From contig NZ_AJKS02000006.1 of the NCBI RefSeq assembly GCF_000265245.1, forward strand, positions 151,067-215,066: a stretch of DNA of 64,000 nucleotides, read 5' to 3'. This document shows, piece by piece, positions 52,678 through 60,115 of the stretch. This DNA is from Halomonas smyrnensis AAD6. Its GTDB lineage: Bacteria; Pseudomonadota; Gammaproteobacteria; Pseudomonadales; Halomonadaceae. Every line of letters begins with the position of its first letter. Position 1 is the first letter of the stretch. Both the position numbers and the translations under genes were made by a program. The notes beneath the pieces were generated by a model. It made no database searches and was not told the DNA's origin. It saw nothing but the letters and a program-made list of their open reading frames with translations.

Positions 52678-52747
52678 GAAGACTCCCGTTATGTCTTGCT
52701 GGAAACAACGGAACGTTAGCGCTCGATGAACGCCCGGGCAAGCGCGA

Positions 52748-53128
52748 TCAGCTCGACGCCTCCGGCGCCGCCACGGTCATCAGCGCGAGCAGCGCCCGGG
52801 CATCGTCGCAGGCCTCGGGGTCGAGGCGGCGCTCGATCGCCCGGTAGCGCGCCAGCAGCTCCTCGCCCAGCGGCGTGAGCTCGGCCCCGCCGCGGGTGCT
52901 GCCGCCGGTGCTGGTGGCGATTACCTCGCTCGGGAAGTGGCGATTCATGGTATCGATCAGCTGCCAGGCCTTCTTGTAGCTCATGTTCAGCGCGCGGCTG
53001 GCCGCGGTAATCGAGCCCTCCCGGGCGATCGCCGCCAGCAGGTCGATCTTGCCGGGCCCCAGCACCACGTCGCGGTCGGCGACCAGCCGCAGCTGGAAGG
53101 TGGGGCGTTCATGGCGGGTTCGGGTCAT
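52748..53128 (-). CDS. ModE-like winged-helix regulator without TOBE domain
   Basis: Encodes 126 residues. The LysR-like winged helix has the ModE pattern: LGPGKIDLLAAIAREGSITAAS, ALNMSYKKAWQLIDTMN as the recognition helix, and STGGSTRGGAELTPLGEELL. E. coli ModE (262 residues) adds a TOBE pair that binds molybdate; this protein ends after the DNA-binding domain. Short ModE-like proteins exist and may sense through another partner or not at all. I chose the ATG at 53128 with GAGGACA upstream. It heads the modABC genes. Confidence 0.88.
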   Translation of the reverse strand: MTRTRHERPTFQLRLVADRDVVLGPGKIDLLAAIAREGSITAASRALNMSYKKAWQLIDTMNRHFPSEVIATSTGGSTRGGAELTPLGEELLARYRAIERRLDPEACDDARALLALMTVAAPEASS

Positions 53129-53178
53129 CGGCGTGTCCTCGTCGGCAAGAGCGGCATAGCGACATCGTGCGGCGCGGT

Positions 53179-55443
53179 TCAGGTCGCCAGCCGCCACCAG
53201 TCGGGCAGCAGGGCGAGATTCTCGGCCCGGGCGAAGCGGTCGTCCATCAGCACCACCACGCCGCGGTCATCGGGGCCGCGGATCACCCGGCCGGCGGCCT
53301 GCACCACCTTGATCATACCGGGCACCCGGTAGGCGTAGTCGAAGCCGCGGCCGAAGCGTTCCTCCAGCCGCGCCTCCAGCGCCGCATGGTAGGCGTCGAA
53401 GGGCGGCAGGCCGAGGCTCGCCACGAAGGCGCCCACCAGCCGCTCGCCGGGCAGGTCGATGCCCTCGGCGAAGGCGCCGCCGAGCACCGCGAAGGCGATG
53501 CCGGTCTCGCCGGGCGCAAAGCCGGCCAGGAAGGCCTCGCGCTCGTCTTCCTTCATGCCGCGCCTCTGGGCGCGCACCGGGATCTCGGGGCATTCCTCGC
53601 GGAAGCGCGAAAGCGCCGCCTCCAGGTAAGCGAAGCTGCTGAAGAAGGCCAGGTAGTGGCCGGGGCGGCGCCGGTACTGGCCGGCCAGCTCGGCGACGAT
53701 GGGCGAAAGCGACGCCTCGCGATCACGCAGCCGGGTCGAGACGTCGCGGCGCAGCCGCACCTCCAGCTGCTCGGCGACGAAGGGCGCGGGCACGCTGCGG
53801 ATGACGGTATCGTCGGGCAGGCCCAGCAGGTCGCGATGATAGCCCGGCGGGCTCAGGGTCGCCGAGAACAGCACCGCACAGCGGGCGGCGCGAAAGCGCG
53901 GCGCCAGGAAGTCCGCCGGCACCAGGTTACGGATCGAAAGCCTGGCCCGGCCGCGGCCGTGGCGCTCGAGCTCGCACAGCGAGTGCTCGCCGAAGGTCTC
54001 GGCGCGCCGGGCGAAGGCCAGCGCCTCGAACAGGAACTCCTGCAGCGCCGGATCGGCCCCGGCGGGATGCTCGCCCAGGTAGTCGGTGATCGCCGCCACC
54101 GCCTGCTGCAGGGCGCCGAGCAGCCCGCCCGGCACCTCGTCCAGCGCCTGCCACTCCCGCTCCTCGGCCTCGCGCAGCAGGTCCTGCCAGCGCCGCGCGA
54201 GCCGCGACAGCGGCCTCGACAGCGCCGGCGGCGCGCCCTTGCGCAGCCGGTTGAGCCGGCGCTGATCCAGCCCCGCGCTGTACATGCCGCGGGCCCGGTC
54301 GACCAGGTTATGGGCCTCGTCCACCAGCACGCCGAGCCGCGCGCCCTCGGCCTGGGACAGACCGTGGATCAGGGCGCCGTCGTCGAAGTAGTGATTGACG
54401 TCACCGACCAGCACGTCGGCCCAGCGGGCCAGCTCCTGGCCCAGGTAGTAGGGGCAGACGCCGTGCTCGAGGGCCAGCGAGCGCAGCGACGCGCGATCCC
54501 AGAAGCCGCGGGCCACGGCGTCGCGGCGCGCCGCCGGCAGCCGATCAAAGAAGCCCTGGGCGAGGGGGCAGGATTCGCCGTGGCAGGCGCGATCGGGATG
54601 CTCGCAGGCCTTGTCGCGCGCCACCAGCTCGAGCACCCGCAGCGGCAGCCGCTCGCCGTCGCGGTCGGCGCCCAGGTCCGTCAGGGCGTCCAGCGCCAGC
54701 CGCCGCCCCGGGGTCTTCATGGTCAGAAACGCCAGCCGGTCGAGGCCCTGGCGGGGCATGGCGGCGAGCAGCGGGTAGAGGGTACCCAGCGTCTTGCCGA
54801 TGCCGGTGGGCGCCTCGGCCAGCAGGCAGCGGCCGGTGGCGGCGGCGCGATAGGCGTCCTCGGCCAGGTCCCGCTGGCCGGGGCGGAAGTCGCCATGAGG
54901 GAAGACCAGCGCACCGAGGGCCGCGTCCCGCGCCGCGCGATGCCGGGCCTCCTGATCGGCCCACTCGGCATAGGCCCGGGCGTGGGCCTCGAGCCGCGCC
55001 CACAGATCACAGGCGCTCGCTTCTCGGGTCAGCACGGTCTCGCGGCCGGTGGCGATATCCAGGTAGACCAGCGCCAGGGTGATCGACTCAAGGCCGCGCT
55101 CGGCGCACAGCAGCGCCCCGTAGGCCTCCGCCTGGGCCCAGTGCAGGGCGCGCTGGTTGGCGGCCATGCGCTCGAGGCTGCCGCGATGGGTCTTGACCTC
55201 CTCCAGGCGCTTGGCCGCGGGGTCGAAGCCGTCGGCGCGGCCGCTCACGGTCAGGCCGGCGACGTCGGCGGACAGCGCCACCTCGGCTTCAAAGCCGTCG
55301 CCGCGCCGGCTTTGCACCCGGGCGTGGCCCTCGATGCCCTCCCGGGCGCTCGGCGCCGGGGTGAAGCGATGGTCCAGATCGCCCTCGCGGGCGGTGAACT
55401 CGCACAGCGCCCGGACGGCGACGCGCCGGCCCGCCTCGCTCAC
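53179..55443 (-). CDS. XPD/DinG-family DNA helicase with N-terminal nuclease-like region
   Basis: Encodes 754 residues. Residues 1 to about 170 look like a PD-(D/E)xK/Cas4-type domain (VSGRADGFDP...LEEVKTHRG). The helicase core has Walker A LAEAPTGIGKTLGTLYP, a four-Cys FeS region (CEHPDRACHGESC...CPYY), the DEAH box VLVDEAHNL, and motif VI VVQAAGRVIRG. I chose the GTG at 55443: GGGAGG lies 5-6 bases upstream and its GTGA overlaps the stop of the VRR-NUC gene. XPD/DinG proteins unwind 5-prime to 3-prime. It probably works with that nuclease on damaged DNA. Confidence 0.9.
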   Translation of the reverse strand: MSEAGRRVAVRALCEFTAREGDLDHRFTPAPSAREGIEGHARVQSRRGDGFEAEVALSADVAGLTVSGRADGFDPAAKRLEEVKTHRGSLERMAANQRALHWAQAEAYGALLCAERGLESITLALVYLDIATGRETVLTREASACDLWARLEAHARAYAEWADQEARHRAARDAALGALVFPHGDFRPGQRDLAEDAYRAAATGRCLLAEAPTGIGKTLGTLYPLLAAMPRQGLDRLAFLTMKTPGRRLALDALTDLGADRDGERLPLRVLELVARDKACEHPDRACHGESCPLAQGFFDRLPAARRDAVARGFWDRASLRSLALEHGVCPYYLGQELARWADVLVGDVNHYFDDGALIHGLSQAEGARLGVLVDEAHNLVDRARGMYSAGLDQRRLNRLRKGAPPALSRPLSRLARRWQDLLREAEEREWQALDEVPGGLLGALQQAVAAITDYLGEHPAGADPALQEFLFEALAFARRAETFGEHSLCELERHGRGRARLSIRNLVPADFLAPRFRAARCAVLFSATLSPPGYHRDLLGLPDDTVIRSVPAPFVAEQLEVRLRRDVSTRLRDREASLSPIVAELAGQYRRRPGHYLAFFSSFAYLEAALSRFREECPEIPVRAQRRGMKEDEREAFLAGFAPGETGIAFAVLGGAFAEGIDLPGERLVGAFVASLGLPPFDAYHAALEARLEERFGRGFDYAYRVPGMIKVVQAAGRVIRGPDDRGVVVLMDDRFARAENLALLPDWWRLAT

Positions 55444-57134
55444 GCGCCCTCCCATCTCACGTGGCAGACCGCCACCGGGATGTCATGGGCGTGGAAGAAG
55501 GCCAGCCAGCGGCGCTGGTTGTCCTGCAGCCGGTCGCCGGGGCCCTTGACCTCGATCAGCCGATAGCCGGGGCCGCCTTCTCCTTGCTCATCCTCGGGGA
55601 AGAACTGGATCAGATCGGGCAGCCCGGCGCGATTGGCCCGCGGGTCGTCGAGCAGCCGCTCGAACAGGGCACGCAGATGCGCCGGCGGGATGGCGGCCAG
55701 GGCGCGCTGGAGGAGCGCCTCGTCGAGCGCCCCCCAGTGCACGAAGGGCGAGGCCAGGCCCTGCTTCTCGCCGAAGCGTGTGCGGACGGTCTCGCGATGG
55801 CGGCCGTCGTCGAGCTCGGCCAGGCAGGCGTCGAACAGGTCGCGGCGCCGGGCCACGAAGTCCTCGCGGTGGAGATCGGCGGGCCCGGTGTGGAAGGGGT
55901 GGAAGAAGGCGCCGGGCAGCGGCGCGAAGATCGCGTCCCAGCACAGCAGGCCGAACAGCCCGGTGATCAGGGCGTTCTCCACAAAGTGCACAGGCGCCTG
56001 GGGCGTGGCCAGGTGTTCGGCCACCGCGCGCTCGACGCCGCCGGGAGACGCTGAAAGCACCAGGTCGAGCCGTTCGGGCACGGGCTCCGGCTCGTGGGGC
56101 GGCGATGGCAGACCCAGCTTGCGGCACAGCCGCGGCCGCAGCCGGGCCAGCGCCTGGCGCTCGGCCTCGTCCACCGGTTCGGCCGCCTCGATCAGCCGAT
56201 GGGCCAGGGCGAACTCGCCACGCCGCTCGAGCAGGCGCAGCCGGCGCACGCGCGCCTCGCCGAGGCCGGCGGCGGCATAGGCGTCGAGCGCCGCCTCGGC
56301 CTCGCCCCTTCGCTCGGCCTCGCGGCCCAGCTTCAGCAGCAGCCGCGAGCGGCGGGCGGCCAGCCAGGCGTTGTCGGGCGCCGGCGGCACCTCGGCGGCC
56401 AGCGCCGCCGGGCACTCGCCGTCGTCGAGGCGCTCGCGCAGCCGGTGCAGAGCCAGGTAGGCGTCGACCTCGTCGCGACGCTGGAAGGCGCGGGACTCCG
56501 GACCGAAGGGCACGCTCTCGAAGCGCTGCAGGCCGAGCTCGGCGAGCACGAACTCCGCCCAGTCCTGGCGCAGGTTGCCGAAGAACATCAGCCTGAGCCG
56601 GTCGCAGCGCTCCATCAGGGTCAGGCGCACCACGCGATCCGGGGCCGATGGCCACCAGTCCTCCAGTCGCCGAGACTCGAGCCCGCGCTCGGCCAGGGCC
56701 GCGTGCAGCGCGCCCTTGGCCACGCTTTTCGGCAGGCCGGCCGCGGCGATCTCGTCGGCGAAGGCCCGCCTGAGCTCGGCCAGGCGCAGCTGGCGAAACA
56801 GCTCGCCGAGGGAAAGCGGAGGCGCGGCCTCGACCCAGCCGGCCTCGATCAGCGGGCCGAGGGCGGCATCGGCGTCGCCGATCTCGTCGTAGGCCAGTCG
56901 CGAGACGCGAAAGTGCTCGCCCTTGCGCATCACCATGCGCACCAGCAGCGCCCGGGAGGCCCGGGGCAGGGTCGGGAAGTCGGCGAGGAAGGCGCGCTCG
57001 GGCTCGGAGAGCAGGTCCGCGTGGCGCGCGGCCACCCAGTCCAGCACGCACTGGAAGTTCGCCAGGTAGTAGAAGGGGTCGTCCAGGGAGGCCGTGAGCA
57101 CGGCGGCGGACGTGGCGCTGTTCATGGGCGCCAT
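55440..57134 (-). CDS. VRR-NUC domain nuclease, FAN1-like
   Basis: Encodes 564 residues. The C-terminal VRR-NUC site is clear: RAGLPDLIQFF with the catalytic Asp, then YRLIEVKGPGDRLQDNQRRW with E-x-K. The N-terminal region (PFYYLANFQCVLDWVAARHADLL, then FPTLPRASRALLVRMVMRKG) matches bacterial FAN1 proteins, with a central helical repeat region. FAN1 is a 5-prime flap endonuclease/exonuclease that unhooks interstrand cross-links. I chose the ATG at 57134 with GCGAGG upstream; 57125 is a second candidate. The stop overlaps the helicase start (GTGA), so the two proteins are coupled. Confidence 0.9.
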   Translation of the reverse strand: MAPMNSATSAAVLTASLDDPFYYLANFQCVLDWVAARHADLLSEPERAFLADFPTLPRASRALLVRMVMRKGEHFRVSRLAYDEIGDADAALGPLIEAGWVEAAPPLSLGELFRQLRLAELRRAFADEIAAAGLPKSVAKGALHAALAERGLESRRLEDWWPSAPDRVVRLTLMERCDRLRLMFFGNLRQDWAEFVLAELGLQRFESVPFGPESRAFQRRDEVDAYLALHRLRERLDDGECPAALAAEVPPAPDNAWLAARRSRLLLKLGREAERRGEAEAALDAYAAAGLGEARVRRLRLLERRGEFALAHRLIEAAEPVDEAERQALARLRPRLCRKLGLPSPPHEPEPVPERLDLVLSASPGGVERAVAEHLATPQAPVHFVENALITGLFGLLCWDAIFAPLPGAFFHPFHTGPADLHREDFVARRRDLFDACLAELDDGRHRETVRTRFGEKQGLASPFVHWGALDEALLQRALAAIPPAHLRALFERLLDDPRANRAGLPDLIQFFPEDEQGEGGPGYRLIEVKGPGDRLQDNQRRWLAFFHAHDIPVAVCHVRWEGA

Positions 57135-57173
57135 GGTATCAGCCTCGCGCCGGCGGGTGAGCCCCGTCGGCAC

Positions 57174-57701
57174 TCAGCCCTTGCCCTTCTCGGGCAGCCG
57201 AAGGGTCAGGGTGTCGCCGCGCATCTGCAGATCGAAGCGGCCGAGGAAGCTCATGCCCAAGAGCACCGTGTCGCCCTCGAGGCCCGGCACGACGGAGCCC
57301 TGGACGTCGCGGGCGACCAGCCCGCCCAGACGCACCTCGTCGAGGGCCGTCAGATGGCCGCGCACCCGGCCGTTGGCGGTGGAGAAGCTGGCCGAGCCGT
57401 GCCGCGGCAGGTCGAGGCGCTCGGCCAGGTCGGCGGGCACGGCCACCTGGGTGGCGCCGGTGTCGAGCAGCATGGTCACCGGCTCGCCGTTGAGGCGCCC
57501 GGTGGCGACGAAGTGGCCGTTGGCGTTGCGCGCGAGCGTCAGCGGGCCGCCATCCAGCGACTCGGCGAGGTTGGCGTTGGGGTTCTCCCGCGCCTCGAAC
57601 CAGCCCTGGAACCACCAGGTGCCGAGCCCGATCAGCAGCGCCCAGAAGGCCAGCATCATGCCCAGCCCCGCACGCCTCACGCCACCGCCCTGCTCGCTCA
57701 T
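57174..57701 (-). CDS. Retropepsin-like clan AA aspartic protease, membrane anchored
   Basis: Encodes 175 residues. A single N-terminal helix (GMMLAFWALLIGLGTWWF) anchors the protein. The domain from about residue 60 has VTMLLDTGATQVAVP with the catalytic DTGA, and VLLGMSFLGRFDLQM, as in the TIGR02281 family. Such proteins dimerise to form a pepsin-like site facing the periplasm. No substrate is known. It lies upstream of the FAN1-like gene on the same strand, 39 bp from its start. Confidence 0.87.
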   Translation of the reverse strand: MSEQGGGVRRAGLGMMLAFWALLIGLGTWWFQGWFEARENPNANLAESLDGGPLTLARNANGHFVATGRLNGEPVTMLLDTGATQVAVPADLAERLDLPRHGSASFSTANGRVRGHLTALDEVRLGGLVARDVQGSVVPGLEGDTVLLGMSFLGRFDLQMRGDTLTLRLPEKGKG

Positions 57702-57798
57702 TCACCGCCCTCCCGTCGTCCGGCGCCCATCATGACACTGGACGCCTGCCGGCGCCCATGCTGGGATGAGACCTTTCGTTCACCCTCAAGGAGCGATC

Positions 57799-58437
57799 AT
57801 GAGCGACGCCTCTGCCGATGCCCAGCCCACCGACGCCATGCCCGCCGAAGCCCTCGAGGCCGGCACGATCTACCGGCTGTTCTCCGGCGCCATCGCCCCG
57901 CGCCCCATCGCCTGGGTCGCCACCGTCGACGCCGAGGGGCGCGCCAACCTGGCGCCCTTCTCGTTCTTCAACGTGGCCAGCGTCAACCCGCCGGTGCTGG
58001 CCTTCTCGCCGCTGCTCAACGGCGAGGGCAAGGCCAAGGACACCCTTCAGAACCTCGACGAGGTCGGCGAATGCGTGATCCACGTCGGCAGCGAGGCGCT
58101 GGCCGAGGCGCTCAATGCCACCAGCGCCAGCCTGCCCCGCGGCGAGGACGAGTTCGACCACGCCGGGCTGGCCAAGGCGCCGATGGGCGAGCTCAGGGTG
58201 CCGCGCATCGCCGCGTCGCCGATCGCCTTCGGCTGCCGGCTGCGCGAGGTGATCCGCTTCGGCGACAGCCCGCTGGCCGGCAACCTGGTGCTCGCCGAGG
58301 TGGTCACGGTGCACGCCGCACCCGAGGTCTGGGACGGCCGTCACGTGGATATCGAGACGCTGCGCCCGGTCGGCCGCATGGCCGGCTCGGACTATAGCCG
58401 CACCACCGATCGTTTCTCCCTCGAACGCCCCGCCTGA
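57799..58437 (+). CDS. Flavin reductase family protein
   Basis: Encodes 212 residues of the FMN-binding split barrel (flavin reductase-like) family. APRPIAWVATVDAEGRANLA, APFSFFNVASVNPPVLAFSP and the stretch LREVIRFGDSPLAGNLVLAEV are family features. These proteins reduce free flavin or act as small oxidoreductases. Start is the ATG at 57799 with AAGGAG 6 bases upstream. It is divergent from the protease gene, and copy C of the structured repeat follows 41 bp after its stop. Confidence 0.88.
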   Translation: MSDASADAQPTDAMPAEALEAGTIYRLFSGAIAPRPIAWVATVDAEGRANLAPFSFFNVASVNPPVLAFSPLLNGEGKAKDTLQNLDEVGECVIHVGSEALAEALNATSASLPRGEDEFDHAGLAKAPMGELRVPRIAASPIAFGCRLREVIRFGDSPLAGNLVLAEVVTVHAAPEVWDGRHVDIETLRPVGRMAGSDYSRTTDRFSLERPA

Positions 58438-58478
58438 AATAGCGTTTTATACCCGCTAGATGGCCCCAGTGAGCCATG

Positions 58479-58655
58479 TCGGGGACAAGCTTAAGCGAGG
58501 GGTTTTTGGCCATGGGTGAGGCAACCCTCGCCGAACGGGCTGGCCATGGATGGCCAGCACCGGTCCTGCAAGCGGAGCAGGACGCGAGAGCGCTGCAGGG
58601 CCAAAGTAGCGCCCAGGGATGGGTTCATAGCGCCCTCGCGCGAGCTTGTCTCCGG
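58479..58655. repeat. Structured repeat family, copy C (long form, inverted)
   Basis: The 177-bp element has the same length as copy B but is in the opposite orientation. Its outer stem pairs 58479-58491 with 58643-58655; the inner 8 bp (GACAAGCT/AGCTTGTC) are perfect and the rest includes G-T pairs. The 3x3 loop is TAA/GCG, and the inner stem GCGAGGG/CCCTCGC and core match copy B except for one C-to-T change, which keeps a G-U pair. It sits between the convergent flavin reductase and MFS genes. Confidence 0.88.
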
Positions 58656-58660
58656 CCTCA

Positions 58661-60034
58661 TTAGCCCCCTGAAGACACAGTCGAACCATTTATCCTCTCC
58701 CACTCTCTCGCCGCCCGCATGCCTCTCTGCTGATCGACGAACAGGCAGATCAGGATGGCGACGATGAACAGCCCCGCACACAGCAGGATCGAGGCCTGTA
58801 AGCCGACCACCGACTGCAGCAGCCCAAGGGCGACGATGCCCACCACCCCGGCGAGCTTGTTGGCCAGGCCCCAGAAGCCGAAGAACTCGGCGGCCTTGCG
58901 GCTCGGCGAAAACAGCCCCACCAGGGCACGGCTGGCGGACTGGCTCGAGCCCAGGCTGAGCCCCGCCAGGCAGCCGACCAGCAGGAACAGGTGCTGGGCC
59001 TGCCAGTCGAGGCCCAGCGCGGCGTTCAGCCAGGCGGTGAGCGCGGGCGTGGCCCAGATCGCCAGGATCGCCGCCACCCACAGCACCAGGGTGATCAGGT
59101 AGGTCCCCCGGGTGCCGATGCGGTCCTGGATCGCGCCGAAGCCGATCGCCCCGGCGGCGGCGGTGATCTGCACGATGATGAACATGACATTGCGCACCGA
59201 CTCGTCCCAGCCGATCACCTGGGCGCCGTAGATGAAGGCGAAGGCGATGATGATGTAGACCCCGGCCATGGAGAACAGCAGCGACACCAGGAAGATGGCC
59301 AGGTCGCGGAAGCGTCGCAGCTCGTGGAGGGTGGTCGAGATCCGCCGCCAGGCGATCGTGCGATAGGACAGGCCGCTGTTCTGCGGCGTGCCGCGCTCTT
59401 TCACCCACAGGAAGGTGGGAATGGCGGTGACCAGGAAGAAGCCGGCGGCGAAGGGCCCGACCCAGCGGATGCGCTCGAAGTTCTCGGCGCTGGCCTCGCC
59501 CAGCACCACCAGGGTGAAGCCGGCCGCGAACAGCCCGCCGACGTAGCCCAGCGCCCAGCCGAAGCCGGAGATGCGGCCGAGCGACTCCGGCGGCCCGAGC
59601 CCCGGCAGGAAGGCGGCGATGAAGGACTCGCCCATGGAGTAGGCGTAGTTCGAGACCACGATCAGGATCAGCCCCAGCCACACGTGGCCCGGGGCGACGA
59701 AGTAGAGCAGCGCCGTGGCGACGATGGTGACCACGTAGCTGGCGAACAGGAAGCGCTTCTTCTCCGCCCGGTAGTCCATCACCGCCCCGCACAGCGGCCC
59801 GGTGATCACCACCAGCAGGTAGCTGATCGCCAGCGCCAGGCTCCACAGGAAGTTGGCAAGCCGGTAGCCGTCGCCGCGGTCGCCGACGATCACCGTGGTG
59901 AACAGCTCGCCGAACACCACGGTGATGATCAGCAGGGTGTAGGCCTGGTTGGCGAAGTCGAACATCGCCCAGCCCAGGATCTCCTTGCGCGAGGCCCGGG
60001 GCGTCGAAGGCGCGTCGGCGGTGGTCACGCTCAT
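58661..60034 (-). CDS. UMF1-type MFS transporter
   Basis: Encodes 457 residues with about 12 hydrophobic segments. Near the start is ILGWAMFDFANQAYTLLIITVVF, the Vps22/UMF1 pattern (PF11700). Then come ITGPLCGAVMDYRAEKKRFL (loop 2-3) and LGRISGFGWALGYVGGLFAA, both typical. Later helices include the GAIQDRIGTRGTYL loop. The family includes fungal autophagy Atg22-like amino acid exporters; bacterial substrates are unknown. The stop codon lies 6 bp past the repeat copy C. The ATG at 60034 begins MSVTTADAPS. Confidence 0.88.
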   Translation of the reverse strand: MSVTTADAPSTPRASRKEILGWAMFDFANQAYTLLIITVVFGELFTTVIVGDRGDGYRLANFLWSLALAISYLLVVITGPLCGAVMDYRAEKKRFLFASYVVTIVATALLYFVAPGHVWLGLILIVVSNYAYSMGESFIAAFLPGLGPPESLGRISGFGWALGYVGGLFAAGFTLVVLGEASAENFERIRWVGPFAAGFFLVTAIPTFLWVKERGTPQNSGLSYRTIAWRRISTTLHELRRFRDLAIFLVSLLFSMAGVYIIIAFAFIYGAQVIGWDESVRNVMFIIVQITAAAGAIGFGAIQDRIGTRGTYLITLVLWVAAILAIWATPALTAWLNAALGLDWQAQHLFLLVGCLAGLSLGSSQSASRALVGLFSPSRKAAEFFGFWGLANKLAGVVGIVALGLLQSVVGLQASILLCAGLFIVAILICLFVDQQRGMRAAREWERINGSTVSSGG

Positions 60035-60115
60035 GGCGGGGCATCCCTGTCGCGAAAGAGGCCAAGATAGCAGCCGCGCCTCTCGCCGACTATCGACGAC
60101 GCCCCTTGATCCCCG

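Noticed and set aside
52678..52747. A Moco riboswitch or ModE operator upstream of modA.
   Set aside because: The 70-bp gap is too short for the riboswitch, and the CGTTAT/AACG pieces present do not form a symmetric ModE site.
58476..58664. An ORF whose peptide (from MGEATLAERAGHGW) also appears upstream of modC near 51117.
   Set aside because: Both come from the structured repeat, which happens to be open in that frame. Copy A breaks the frame and conservation follows pairing rather than protein sequence.
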